Assembly (NCBI GenBank): GCA_016715105.1
Contig: JADKBO010000012.1
Span: forward strand, 163,640-227,639
Direction of reading: 5' to 3'
From: Saprospiraceae bacterium
GTDB taxonomy: Bacteria > Bacteroidota > Bacteroidia > Chitinophagales > Saprospiraceae
DNA length: 64,000 nt
Of this stretch, positions 1 through 9,036 are shown in pieces. A program made the position numbers and the translations under genes. Each line of letters opens with the position of its first letter. Position 1 is the first letter of the stretch. Below the pieces are notes generated by a model that was not told the origin of the DNA, searched no databases, and worked only from the letters and a program-made list of their open reading frames with translations.

Positions 1-1124
1 CAATGATCCAATCAGTAAACCAAGTGTAACCGATGACGGAACTGAAATAGTGTATATTGCAAGTGATGGTAAATTGCACAACATCACCGTAGATTACCAA
101 ACCAAAAAGGCTCAAGAACAAGTGTTATTAGAAACAATCAAATTCAGAAATGTTGTCATTTCGAGAGATGGAAGGAGACTTGCTTTATTGAGAGAGGAAT
201 TAACTCCGGAAGTTACTATTATTGATTTGGGCATTGGCAAAAGCACGGTTAATACATTCAAAAATGCAACAACTGCGGCAGGTATTTCCACGGATGATGT
301 GCAATACGCCGATGCAATGGAATTTGATTACTCAGGTGAATATTTAATGTATGATGCTTATAATGTGATCAATAGCCCAGTTGCTGGTGAAATCTCCTAC
401 TGGGATATCAATTTCATGAAAGTCTGGGAAATAGACAAAATAACTTCACTACTGGTGATGAAATACTGTTTGACAAATTGTTCAGCGGTTTACCAGAGGG
501 TGTGACGTAGGGAATCCTACTTTTGCTAAAAACAGTCCTTACATCGTTGCATTTGATTATATTGAAGATGACATCAATTACGTGCTTGGAGCCAATATAG
601 AAACGGGCGACGTAGACGTCATTGCGCAAAATAATACACTTGGTTATCCTACATACAGCAAAAAAGATGAGTTTGTGGTTTTTGATACCAAAACTTTATC
701 AGATGGAAGGAATTTGAAAATCGCTCAATTGAAAGATACAAAAATTGGATCTGAAGACGAGGAAGGCACTGATTACATCGAAGATGCTAAATGGGCTGTT
801 TGGTTCAGTAACGGGCAAAGAGTGCTTACTGGAGTAGATGAGTTGAAAGCGCTTGAATTATCACTCACTCCAAACCCAACTGAAGATCAATTGCAGTTGA
901 GTTTGAATCTGAAAGAAGCCAATGATTTAACACTACAAATTCACGATACTGCCGGAAAATTGATAAAAACATTCAAAAACAGAGGCAGTTTGGAGATAAT
1001 AACATCAACTTAAATGTTCAAGATTTATCATCTGGATTGGTATACTTTGAGGATTTCGATAGGTGAAAATGCGTATGCAAAGCAATTTGTGAAAAATAAA
1101 AGTTTATCTCAAAAGAAATTATGA
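1..1124 (+). pseudogene. Partial T9SS-sorted propeller-like secreted protein, multiply frameshifted
   Basis: The reading frame is already open at base 2, so the N-terminus lies outside the window. The translation has repeated short blocks of the kind seen in TolB/PD40 propellers (SRDGRRLALLREE, FDYSGEYLMYDAYN, YSKKDEFVVFDTKT). It ends in a recognisable Por secretion (type IX) sorting domain starting near LSLTPNPTEDQLQLSL. At least four frame changes are needed to read it through, near 430, 500, 990 and 1037. After the last one the tail runs to a TGA at 1122-1124 that overlaps the next ATG by the ATGA pattern. The clean continuation across each shift suggests sequencing indels rather than decay. 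Exact function is unknown; a surface or secreted protein is the inference. Confidence 0.6.
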
Positions 1125-2062
1125 AGATCAATAAGGTACTTGTGGTACGTTTGTCATCCATCGGTGACATCGTACTCCACAAGTCCTGTTGTCCGATGGT
1201 TGAAAAACCAAAACACTTGGCAGAAGTCCACTTTTTTTGACTAAATCCAATTTCGAAAACTTATTAAAGCACAATGTTTACATTGATCATATTCATTTGC
1301 TCAGATGAGTCAAATGAAATTGAATTGCTTAACAAACTGCGTTCTGAAAAATTTTGACTTGGTCATTGACTTGCACAAATCCTTAAAACGAGACGATTGC
1401 ACAAATTAGGTAATAAGATCATCACATTTTGACAAACTCAATATTCAAAAATGGATGTTGGTTAACTTCAAAAGATTTCTACCGGACAAACATTTGGTTG
1501 ATCGATACTCAGAAGCTCTGCAGCCAATCGGTATCCAAGACGATGGTATGGGACTGGACTTTTTTATCGATCCGCAATCTTTATTACCAGCAGAAATTCC
1601 AGATTTTTATGAAGTGCTGGTATTAGGAGCTGCCCATGCAACCAAACGTATACCCAAAGAACTAGCCATACACATTATCAAATACACAGGCAAAAAAGTA
1701 GTTTTGATCGGTGGAAAAGACGTTGTGGAAGAAGCTAAATATTTAGAGCAAAATGCAACAAACGTCATCAATCTTACAGGTAAATGTGATCTTTCTACCT
1801 CTGCGCTCATTCTACAAAAAAGTGATTATATCTATACTGGAGATACGGGCATGATGCACATTGGTGCTGCATTAAAAAAGCCCATGACTGTTTTCTGGGG
1901 AAACACTACGCCAAAATTCGGAATGTACCTTATTATGGATTCCTCAACCTTATCCCATTCATCAACAAAGAAGTAAATTTATCCTGTCGGCCTTGCAGTA
2001 AATTGGGATATAAAGCCTGTCCCAAAGGACATTTTAATTGCATGATGTTGCAGGATGTTTAG
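1121..2062 (+). pseudogene. Glycosyltransferase family 9 (heptosyltransferase-like), frameshifted
   Basis: The start at 1121 reads MKINKVLVVRLSSIGDIVL, the classic N-terminus of ADP-heptose:LPS heptosyltransferases (GT9). The longest intact stretch (1455-1976) carries LGAAHATKRIPKELAIHI and the conserved TGDTGMMHIGAALKKP sugar-nucleotide region. In another frame, the end has a Cys-rich tail (SCRPCSKLGYKACPKG) typical of Bacteroidota GT9 proteins, with a stop at 2060-2062. Several indels break the frame (about 1176, 1308, 1350, 1400 and 1925). The predicted role is transfer of a sugar to lipopolysaccharide or lipid-linked glycan at the inner membrane. The neighbouring gene is damaged in the same way, which argues for poor consensus sequence at a contig end. 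Confidence 0.7.
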
Positions 2063-2073
2063 TATCCATCCTA

Positions 2074-3249
2074 TTATTTAAATTCTGCATCAAGTAAATT
2101 CAAGACCATGTTATTATAATTTGATTTATTGATGGAAGTTAATGTTTCCAACGCAGTAAAATAGTTTTCATTTCCTTTTTCATAAGGGCCACAATTTAAG
2201 AATTCCCAGACACCTGCAAAACCCTTTTCATTTTCAATTTTCTGCAAAATAATTGCATTGATGATATAATCTACTACAAATTTATCTCCTTTATTTCCGA
2301 CATAACCTTCTTGTGTTTCTTTAAAATTCAACCAATCAGTTTCCTTATTGTAATTAATTTTTTGACGAAATTCTTTCAAAACATCTCGCCAAGTCACTCC
2401 CCAACTACCACCGTATAAATAAGCACAACCTTCGTCAATTGGTCTATTTACTTTTTTTCTAGATACTACTAATGATAATCTATCATGCCACAAATCGTGC
2501 AAATCAAAATTATTAAATGCTTCATTTTCATTACCAAGCATAATCAATTGTTTCTCATTGAATATTGAAGTGAAAACATTATGAACTTGCCCATTGTAAT
2601 CTGATTTATAAGTAACTCCAATCAATCTCAATAATTGCAGAATATTATCACAACAATACAACTCTGTAATCTTATTTTCTTGTTGTAATTTTTTGTCAAA
2701 TAAGGTTTTTAATGTTATGTATTCCTGCACTTTAGATTCATTAATTATGTGCTCATAATGTAAAATATCCTTTTCCTTATTGATTGTCTTCCAATGTTTT
2801 GTATTATAAACCAACGTAGATGAAAATAAAAATAAATCATCTGTTTTATGTGCAATCAACTCAAAGTTAGCCCTTAAGATTGGAAGATTTTGATCTATAC
2901 CAATAAATGCTAATTGCAAATAATACTGGTTATCAGATATATTTACAATATTCATCAAATATGGTTTATAAAATAGATCATCCTGGTACTTCACCACTTT
3001 TTCGATGTCTTTCATTTCATCAATCAGGATAAAAGTTTCCACTTTTTGTTCAGGGAGTATCGATGAAATCTCTTCATTGGGTTTATCTTTTTCATTCATA
3101 AATGCATTAAGCGCATTGATTAATTGTTTTGAAATTATAGAATCTGTAGGTAATCTGACATTTGGGCCCGAAATGACTTTTTCAGATTGCGCATATGCCA
3201 AATTTGAAATTAATAAACTCACGAATAAAAAAAGTAATTTGTATTGCAT
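2074..3249 (-). CDS. Secreted protein of unknown function with HDxxH motif
   Basis: I take the start at the ATG of MQYKLLFLFVSLL, because this gives a clean Sec signal peptide ending ...LAYAQ; an in-frame ATG seven codons upstream would spoil it. The mature protein is about 370 residues with no membrane segment. The C-terminal half has HDLWHDRLS followed about 20 residues later by DEGCAYLYGGSWG. That spacing resembles gluzincin metallopeptidases (HExxH plus a downstream Glu), but Asp replaces the catalytic Glu, so activity is doubtful. It is transcribed alone, convergent to the GT9 gene and divergent from the VOC gene. No named family is recognised with certainty. Confidence 0.65.
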   Translation of the reverse strand: MQYKLLFLFVSLLISNLAYAQSEKVISGPNVRLPTDSIISKQLINALNAFMNEKDKPNEEISSILPEQKVETFILIDEMKDIEKVVKYQDDLFYKPYLMNIVNISDNQYYLQLAFIGIDQNLPILRANFELIAHKTDDLFLFSSTLVYNTKHWKTINKEKDILHYEHIINESKVQEYITLKTLFDKKLQQENKITELYCCDNILQLLRLIGVTYKSDYNGQVHNVFTSIFNEKQLIMLGNENEAFNNFDLHDLWHDRLSLVVSRKKVNRPIDEGCAYLYGGSWGVTWRDVLKEFRQKINYNKETDWLNFKETQEGYVGNKGDKFVVDYIINAIILQKIENEKGFAGVWEFLNCGPYEKGNENYFTALETLTSINKSNYNNMVLNLLDAEFK

Positions 3250-3390
3250 GTTATGATGTTTAGGATGCAAACATAATTTGCAAGATGATTACTTTTTGTT
3301 AATGAATTGTTGTTGATCGATTGTTTTAAATTGTTTGTAATTTTTAAGGGCATTTCCAAAAAATAAACCCTATTTTAGCCCTACAAAAAA

Positions 3391-3789
3391 ATGCTAAAAA
3401 TGGACTCCAAAGACTTCAAACCACAAGGTTACAATTCTGTTTCACCGTACTTCATTGTGAATGGTGCGGGGAAATTAATTACCCTTCTAGAACAAATATT
3501 CGATGCAAAAGAAATGAGGAGATTTGAAAATCCCGATGGCTCAATCATGCATGCTGAAGTTCAAATAGACGATTCGATCATTATGCTTTCTGACGCCACT
3601 AATAAATATCCTCCGATTACTTTGGTCATGCACGTGTATGTTCCCAACGTGGATGAAATTTTTCAGAAAGCAATCGAAGCCGGCTGCGAAATCGTAGAAA
3701 AACCAAAACAAAGGGATGGAGACCCAGACAGACGCGCGACATTTATAGACTTTGCGGGCAATATGTGGTCTGTAGGGACACAATTATGA
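3391..3789 (+). CDS. VOC superfamily (glyoxalase/PhnB-like) protein
   Basis: A 132-residue protein with the vicinal oxygen chelate fold signature of the PhnB-like branch: an N-terminal SVSPYFIVNGAGKLITLLEQIFDAKE block, the MHAEVQIDDSIIMLSDA strand, and the C-terminal DRRATFIDFAGNMWSVGT block. Most members bind a metal and act on small molecules such as methylglyoxal adducts or antibiotics. The substrate cannot be told here. Start 3391 or the ATG nine bases downstream are both possible. It stands alone, with no obvious operon partner. The 128 bases after the stop hold no gene, only a short open stretch that is discussed among the rejected items. Confidence 0.8.
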   Translation: MLKMDSKDFKPQGYNSVSPYFIVNGAGKLITLLEQIFDAKEMRRFENPDGSIMHAEVQIDDSIIMLSDATNKYPPITLVMHVYVPNVDEIFQKAIEAGCEIVEKPKQRDGDPDRRATFIDFAGNMWSVGTQL

Positions 3790-3917
3790 TCCAAGATTCA
3801 AGGAATTTATTGATGCAGAAGGTTTTGATTTGGACGTCGATCTGGAATACTGGATACGATTGTCTTTAGCACAATCCCTTTGCGAAAAGTAGCAAGAAAA
3901 AATAATCAAAATAATAA

Positions 3918-3933
3918 AAGATAAAAATATCTT
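3918..3933. promoter_or_regulatory. Palindromic operator AAGAT-N6-ATCTT upstream of the Rrf2 gene
   Basis: The sequence AAGATAAAAATATCTT is a perfect inverted repeat. The same half-sites with the same 6-base spacer recur at 4440-4455, upstream of ric. The half-site AAGAT resembles the AAGATG half-site known for NsrR. It sits about 20 bases upstream of a TATATTTG -7 element, where a bound regulator would block the -33 region. Autoregulation by the Rrf2 protein encoded just downstream is an inference. Confidence 0.65.
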
Positions 3934-3951
3934 ATATTCCGAAATAGTCTG

Positions 3952-3959
3952 TATATTTG
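3952..3959 (+). promoter_or_regulatory. Bacteroidota -7 element (TATATTTG)
   Basis: Matches the phylum's TAnnTTTG -7 consensus, 18 bases before the chosen ATG of the Rrf2 gene. No clear TTTG -33 box is visible; the operator palindrome occupies that position. Confidence 0.5.
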
Positions 3960-3977
3960 TTCTATACTTTAAAAGAT

Positions 3978-4421
3978 ATGTTTTCAAAATCTTGTATATA
4001 CGCCATCAAAATCATGATTTACTTCGCACTGCAGGCGCGAGATCAAGATGAAAATGAAATAACATATATCGGCGTATCACAAGTCAAAGATGCTATTGGT
4101 TCCCCACAACCGTTCACCGCAAAAATTTTACAACAGTTAAGTAAAGCAGGAATGTTGGAGTCCCTCCGTGGGCCCAATGGAGGTTTTTGTTTACCTAAGG
4201 ACAAAAAAGTATCATTAGAAGAAATTGTACGAGTCATTGACGGTAACCAACTATTGGACGGCTGTGTATTGGGTTTTAAAGAATGTTCTGAGCATCGCCC
4301 ATGCCCTGCTCATTTTAAGTTCAAGAGTGTGCGTGATTATCTAAAAGGAGCATTGGCTTCCACAGATGTAGAAGAGATGAAGCAAATCATCGAAGTGGGA
4401 AAGGGGTATATTAAGTATTGA
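3978..4421 (+). CDS. Rrf2-family, NsrR-like iron-sulfur transcriptional regulator
   Basis: A 147-residue Rrf2 protein: an N-terminal winged helix beginning MFSKSCIYAIKIMIYFALQ, a recognition region SPQPFTAKILQQLSKAGMLES, the wing RGPNGGFCLP, then C96, C103 and C109 (C-x6-C-x5-C) positioned like the Fe-S ligands of NsrR/IscR. The ATG at 3978 is preferred over an upstream TTG because the family starts this way. Known relatives sense nitric oxide or Fe-S status. Here it precedes ric and the nos genes, and both its own upstream region and that of ric carry the same palindrome, so NO-responsive control is the natural inference. The cluster type and ligand spacing should be treated as NsrR-like, not proven. 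Confidence 0.88.
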   Translation: MFSKSCIYAIKIMIYFALQARDQDENEITYIGVSQVKDAIGSPQPFTAKILQQLSKAGMLESLRGPNGGFCLPKDKKVSLEEIVRVIDGNQLLDGCVLGFKECSEHRPCPAHFKFKSVRDYLKGALASTDVEEMKQIIEVGKGYIKY

Positions 4422-4439
4422 ATTTTTTTACCATAATTA

Positions 4440-4455
4440 AAGATATTAACATCTT
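4440..4455. promoter_or_regulatory. Second AAGAT-N6-ATCTT operator, upstream of ric
   Basis: AAGATATTAACATCTT has half-sites and spacer length identical to the site at 3918-3933 but a different spacer sequence, which is what a dimer-binding operator would show. It extends one base each side (AAAGAT/ATCTTT) and ends 24 bases before the ric ATG. Confidence 0.65.
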
Positions 4456-4479
4456 TTTATCTTATATAAAATATTTAAA

Positions 4480-5211
4480 ATGGAAGATTTAGCAAATACA
4501 AAAGTGAGCAAAATTGTTGCTCAAAATTATAAGGCGGCTCAAGTATTCACCGCTTACGGAATTGATTTCTGCTGCAATGGTGGGATTTCACTTGAACTGG
4601 CATGTAACCAGCAAAACTATGATTTACAAACAGTTATCGCTGAAATTAACCAAGCTCTGGCAATTCCAGAAACTGAAAATTTCTCAAATATGCCTTTGGA
4701 TGAATTAGCAACTTATATTGAAAAAATACATCACACCTACGTCAGAAATACAATACCTGCGTTGTCCACCTATCTCACCAAATTGTGCAAAGTGCATGGA
4801 GAGCGGCATCCAGAATTGCATGAAATAAAAGAATTATTTGATCAATCTGCAGTTGAACTGACCAACCATATGGGAAGAGAAGAGCAAATATTATTTCCTT
4901 ATATTCAAGCACTTGCGGCGGCTCAAAGAGGCCAATTCCAACTTTCACAGCCACATTTTGGCCACCTTGAGAACCCCATTAGCATGATGAAAATGGAGCA
5001 TGAACAAGAAGGCGATCGTTTCAAAAAAATAGCCAAGCTTACAGATAGTTACACTCTCCCAAAAGACGCATGTCAAACATATCAGGTGACTTTCATGGTG
5101 TTGCAAGAATTTGAAAAGGATCTTCACAAACACATTCATTTAGAAAATAACATCCTTTTTCCAAAAGCTTTGGAGATGTATGAATCCACCTTTTCTCCAA
5201 AAAATGTATAA
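4480..5211 (+). CDS. ric: Iron-sulfur cluster repair di-iron protein Ric (ScdA/YtfE)
   Basis: A 243-residue two-domain protein. The N-terminal DUF542/ScdA_N domain carries the diagnostic GIDFCCNGG motif (C31-C32). It is followed by a hemerythrin-like HHE domain with the di-iron ligands in IHHTYVRNTIPAL (H84/H85), HGERHPEL, TNHMGREEQILFPYI (H130, E134), MKMEHEQEGD and LHKHIHLENNILFPKAL. Family members repair Fe-S clusters damaged by NO or peroxide in the cytoplasm. Its position between an Rrf2 regulator and the nos genes fits nitrosative-stress protection during N2O respiration. It has its own operator-like palindrome, and the next gene begins 16 bases downstream, so it probably starts the operon. 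Confidence 0.93.
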   Translation: MEDLANTKVSKIVAQNYKAAQVFTAYGIDFCCNGGISLELACNQQNYDLQTVIAEINQALAIPETENFSNMPLDELATYIEKIHHTYVRNTIPALSTYLTKLCKVHGERHPELHEIKELFDQSAVELTNHMGREEQILFPYIQALAAAQRGQFQLSQPHFGHLENPISMMKMEHEQEGDRFKKIAKLTDSYTLPKDACQTYQVTFMVLQEFEKDLHKHIHLENNILFPKALEMYESTFSPKNV

Positions 5212-5226
5212 AGGCAATCAAAGAGC

Positions 5227-6465
5227 ATGACCATAGATACGAAATATCAAAAACCAAACTTATTGAATTACCAAGCAGCAATTGGCTTCTTTTTTTTAGC
5301 TGCTGTATTGGGCACTTTGATGCGGTTTATGTATCTGCAAGAAGTAAAGTTTTTGGAATACAAAAATGTGTTGCATGCACATTCACATATTGCTATGTTG
5401 GGATGGGGATTTACGGCATTAGCTGGAGTTTTGGTATTTACTTTCATTCCAACTTTCAACAAGGGTAAAATTTATCAAAACATTTTAAATGCAAATCTTA
5501 TCGCAGGAATTGGAATGTTATTTTCTTTTCTTTCGCAAGGTTACGGAGCAATAAGCATTGGCTTCTGTACAGCTCACATTTTTATTGTTTATATTTTCTC
5601 ATGGTATTTTTTAAAAGATTTAAAAAAAGTCCCCCAAACTATGGGAACCAAATTGGCTAAATGGGCAATCTATCTGATGGTTATTTCGACAATTGGGCTA
5701 TGGTCAATCGGTCCAATTAGTATTTTTTTAGGCAAACAACATCCTTTATATTTTGCATCCATTCAGTTTTTCTTACACATGCAGTTCAATGGTTGGTTTA
5801 CTTTTGGAATACTGGCCTTGCTATTTAAGCTTTCAGAAAAGAATGGGCATGTAGTTCATTTACCAAAAGGCACTTTAACGCTAATATGGTTGTCCTTGAT
5901 TTTCACTTATTCGTTGAGCATCACTTGGAGCACACCCATGGATATTTTATTCTACCTCAATTCAACTGGAGTAATATTACAAATAGTTGCTTTCTTACTG
6001 ATAGCCAAAGGATTTTACAAAAGCGTTGATTTATTTTTTTCGACCGGTAGTCTTTCTAGCTGGATGTTGAGGCTTGGCTTAGTGAGTTTAGCGCTGAAAG
6101 TCATTGTCCAAAGTGCTGTGGTTTTACCATTCATTGCAAAAGTATCCTATACGATAAGGAATTTTGTGATTGGCTTCATTCACTTGACCATGTTGGGTGC
6201 ATTTAGCCTTAGTTTGATCGGAATACTAATACATCTCGAACTTCTCCCTCGTGGAAGAATGGCATCCATGGGATATCGACTCATTGTGTTCGGATTTCTA
6301 TCAACAGAGGCCGTTCTCTTTTTACAGGGCATATTACTTTGGGCAGGTAAAGGATTTATAATCAACTATCATTCCATCATTTTCATTGCAACCGCTCTAT
6401 TACCGATTGGATTATTGTCCGTTTTCATCGCTTCCCTAAAGTCCAAAAAACATTTAACTATCTAA
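5227..6465 (+). CDS. Polytopic haem-copper-oxidase-like / NnrS-like membrane protein
   Basis: A 412-residue, very hydrophobic protein with about 11-12 predicted membrane segments. Conserved-looking histidines lie inside or next to helices: LHAHSHIAMLGWG, FFLHMQFNGWF and GFIHLTMLGAF. The pattern recalls haem-ligating helices of NnrS and of cbb3/NOR-type subunit I proteins, but it lacks the full set of canonical oxidase motifs. It lies 15 bases after ric and 18 bases before the cytochrome c gene, so it is probably co-transcribed and acts in NO handling or electron delivery at the inner membrane. Assignment to a single named family is uncertain. Confidence 0.6.
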   Translation: MTIDTKYQKPNLLNYQAAIGFFFLAAVLGTLMRFMYLQEVKFLEYKNVLHAHSHIAMLGWGFTALAGVLVFTFIPTFNKGKIYQNILNANLIAGIGMLFSFLSQGYGAISIGFCTAHIFIVYIFSWYFLKDLKKVPQTMGTKLAKWAIYLMVISTIGLWSIGPISIFLGKQHPLYFASIQFFLHMQFNGWFTFGILALLFKLSEKNGHVVHLPKGTLTLIWLSLIFTYSLSITWSTPMDILFYLNSTGVILQIVAFLLIAKGFYKSVDLFFSTGSLSSWMLRLGLVSLALKVIVQSAVVLPFIAKVSYTIRNFVIGFIHLTMLGAFSLSLIGILIHLELLPRGRMASMGYRLIVFGFLSTEAVLFLQGILLWAGKGFIINYHSIIFIATALLPIGLLSVFIASLKSKKHLTI

Positions 6466-6483
6466 TTTTTAAAATATTCAATA

Positions 6484-6975
6484 ATGAAAAAAATCAAATT
6501 CGTTTTAGTCGCCTTTGCCATCATTGGCTTTCTGCAAAGTTGCGGAGGCAATCCTGATTCTCAAGAAAAAACAACAGTTCCACCTGTTACAGAAACTCCA
6601 AAAGCAAGCCCGAATGGCATAGGCGAAGTGGAAACGGTGACTCTCACTGATCCAATGGAAGAAAGTATGATTGTAAGTGGAAAAGCCATTTATGAAATGA
6701 AGTGCGCAGCTTGTCACAAACTCACCGATCAACGTGTCGTTGGCCCGGGTTGGGCTGGTGTAACCAATAGGCGTCGTCCAGAATGGGTCATGAATATGAT
6801 CACCAATGTAGATGTCATGTTGGAAAAAGATCCTGTCGCTCAAAAGCTATTGGAAGAATGTTTGACCCGGATGCCAAACCAAGCCGTCTCGGTAGGTGAT
6901 GCTCGAGCAATCTTGGAATTTATGCGCAAAAATGATATGGAAACGGTGGGCGAAAAAGACGGAGCCACCAAGTAA
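6484..6975 (+). CDS. Lipoprotein c-type cytochrome of the nos cluster
   Basis: A 163-residue protein with a lipoprotein signal (LQSC, lipid-modified C20) and a Pro/Thr-rich linker to about residue 60. The single cytochrome c domain binds haem at C74AACH78, and a Met in LTRMPNQAVS is a plausible distal ligand. Clade II nos clusters usually carry such small cytochromes upstream of nosZ. The expected role is passing periplasmic electrons to the CuA centre of NosZ. It sits between the haem-copper-like membrane protein and nosZ in a same-strand run. No sign of truncation. Confidence 0.88.
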   Translation: MKKIKFVLVAFAIIGFLQSCGGNPDSQEKTTVPPVTETPKASPNGIGEVETVTLTDPMEESMIVSGKAIYEMKCAACHKLTDQRVVGPGWAGVTNRRRPEWVMNMITNVDVMLEKDPVAQKLLEECLTRMPNQAVSVGDARAILEFMRKNDMETVGEKDGATK

Positions 6976-7023
6976 CCAAACATTTCTCTTCAAAATTTAA
7001 TGTATAAGTCAAAACTTTCAAAA

Positions 7024-9030
7024 ATGAAAAAAATATTATTTAATCCAATACACCTGGCTTTGCCTTTGATTGTATTGCTGGCCAGTTGCGGTGGCAGAAA
7101 AGATATGGGCAGTGTGGTCGAAGGAAATGCTGCAGAACAGGCTTATGTAGCTCCAGGAGAATATGACGAATTCTACGCTTTTATGTCTGGAGGATTTAGT
7201 GGACAAATAACTGCTTATGGCCTACCATCAGGCAGGCTGTTACGAGAAATCCCCGTTTTTTCAAAATATCCGGAAAATGGATTTGGATATAGTGAGGAGA
7301 CGAAGGGATTCTTTCAAACTTCTTATGGGGAAGTTCCATGGGATGATTCACACCACATTGAACTATCGCAAACAGAAGGTGAGTTTGACGGCCGTTGGCT
7401 ATTTGTAAATGGAAACAATACACCTAGAATTGCACGTATTGATTTGAAAACATTCGAAACAGTAGAAATTTTAGAAATTCCAGATGTAGCAGGTCTGCAT
7501 TGTGCGCCATTTGTTACTGAAAATTCAGAATACTTAGTGTCTGGCACAAGATTCAGCGTACCAATTCCCCAAAAGGATGTTTCAATATCTAGTTTCAAAG
7601 AAAATTTTACAGGTCTGATCAATTATGTTTCTATTGACCAAAAATCAGGCGAAATGAATTTGGCTTTTCAAATTGCTATGCCTGGCTTTAATTATGATTT
7701 AGCTCGAAATGGAAAAGGGAAATCGCACGGTTGGAGTTTTTTGACTACATATAATTCAGAACAAGCCTATACGCTTTTGGAAGTGAATGCTTCTCAAAAA
7801 GACAAGGACTTATTGGCAATTGTTAATTGGAAAAAAGCAGAAGAGTATCTAAAAGCTGGTAAAGGCAAAGAAAGAAAAACATCCTACTATCACAATTTGA
7901 TGGATGAAGCCACGGGAATTGTAACGCCAAAAGAAAAAACAAGTACAATGATTCTTGATCCAAAAGATTGCCCTGGTATGGTCTATTTTATTCCAGTTCC
8001 TAAATCGCCCCACGGGTGCGATGTTGACCCAACGGGCGAATACATAGTTGGTAATGGAAAATTGTCTGCTGATATGTCGATCTATTCATTTGATAAATTG
8101 ATGGCTACAATAGAAAGTAAAAACTTTGCTGGAGATATCGATGGTATTCCTATCCTCAATTACGAATCAGGTATCTATGGCATTTTACAAAAGCCAGGTT
8201 TGGGTCCTTTGCACACCGAATTTGACGGTAAAGGAAATGCGTACACTACCTTTTTTATTTCATCTGAGGTTGTAAAATGGAATATTGAAAAGTTAGAAAT
8301 TTTGGACCGCCAATCAACTTTTTATTCCCCTGGTCACTTGGTAATTCCTGGTGGTGAAACTCGTAAGCCTTATGGCAAATACCTAGTCGCAATGAATAAA
8401 ATCACCAAAGACAGATACCTGCCTACTGGTCCTGAGTTGGCGCACAGCGCACAATTATTTGATATCAGCGGTGATAAAATGAAACTTATTTTAGATTTTC
8501 CAACAAAAGGTGAGCCTCACTATGCACAGTCAATCCCTGCAAGTAAACTACAACCAAACTCTGTAAAATTCTATCCCATTGAAAAAAACGCACACCCGTT
8601 TGCCGCCAAGGGAGAAGGACAAGCAAAAGTTGTACGTGAAGGCAATGTTGTCCATGTTTACATGACTACAATAAGAAGTCACCTGGCTCCTGACAATATT
8701 GAAGGTTTCAAAGTAGGTGATGAGGTATATTTTCATGTCACCAATTTGGAACAAGACTGGGATGTACCTCATGGATTTGCTATGCAAGGTGCAACCAATG
8801 CCGAGTTATTGGTTATGCCGGGACAAACTAGAACCCTGAAATGGGAGCCAAAAAAAGTAGGTGTTTTTGCTTACTACTGTACAGATTTTTGCAGTGCATT
8901 GCACCAGGAGATGTCTGGATATGCGAGAGTTTCACCCCGTAATTCTGATGTAAAACTCACTTGGGGACTCAATAACGAAAACAAAGACGAAGAAACACTT
9001 AGAGAAATGTTGAAACAAAAAAGCAAATAA
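7024..9030 (+). CDS. nosZ: Nitrous-oxide reductase, Sec-dependent clade II
   Basis: Catalyses N2O + 2H+ + 2e- to N2 + H2O in the periplasm. The start at 7024 (MKKILFNPIHLALPL) is chosen because it gives a Sec/lipoprotein signal ending LLASCGG; a start 24 bases upstream only adds charged residues. There is no twin-arginine motif, which with the gene order marks clade II. The N-terminal seven-bladed propeller provides CuZ histidines (for example HHIEL, LHCAPF, SPHGCDVDP, LGPLHTEFD). The C-terminal cupredoxin has the CuA set H583 and C619-x3-C623-x3-H627-x2-M630. It is 668 residues, in the usual range. Lipid anchoring is inferred from the lipobox. Confidence 0.95.
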   Translation: MKKILFNPIHLALPLIVLLASCGGRKDMGSVVEGNAAEQAYVAPGEYDEFYAFMSGGFSGQITAYGLPSGRLLREIPVFSKYPENGFGYSEETKGFFQTSYGEVPWDDSHHIELSQTEGEFDGRWLFVNGNNTPRIARIDLKTFETVEILEIPDVAGLHCAPFVTENSEYLVSGTRFSVPIPQKDVSISSFKENFTGLINYVSIDQKSGEMNLAFQIAMPGFNYDLARNGKGKSHGWSFLTTYNSEQAYTLLEVNASQKDKDLLAIVNWKKAEEYLKAGKGKERKTSYYHNLMDEATGIVTPKEKTSTMILDPKDCPGMVYFIPVPKSPHGCDVDPTGEYIVGNGKLSADMSIYSFDKLMATIESKNFAGDIDGIPILNYESGIYGILQKPGLGPLHTEFDGKGNAYTTFFISSEVVKWNIEKLEILDRQSTFYSPGHLVIPGGETRKPYGKYLVAMNKITKDRYLPTGPELAHSAQLFDISGDKMKLILDFPTKGEPHYAQSIPASKLQPNSVKFYPIEKNAHPFAAKGEGQAKVVREGNVVHVYMTTIRSHLAPDNIEGFKVGDEVYFHVTNLEQDWDVPHGFAMQGATNAELLVMPGQTRTLKWEPKKVGVFAYYCTDFCSALHQEMSGYARVSPRNSDVKLTWGLNNENKDEETLREMLKQKSK

Positions 9031-9036
9031 AATTGC

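Noticed and set aside
3782..3892. Open stretch after the VOC gene reading NYDPRFKEFIDAEGFDLDVD and on to a TAG
   Set aside because: It looks protein-like and might be the tail of a lost gene, but it has no start and is only about 35 codons, so it is not called as a feature.
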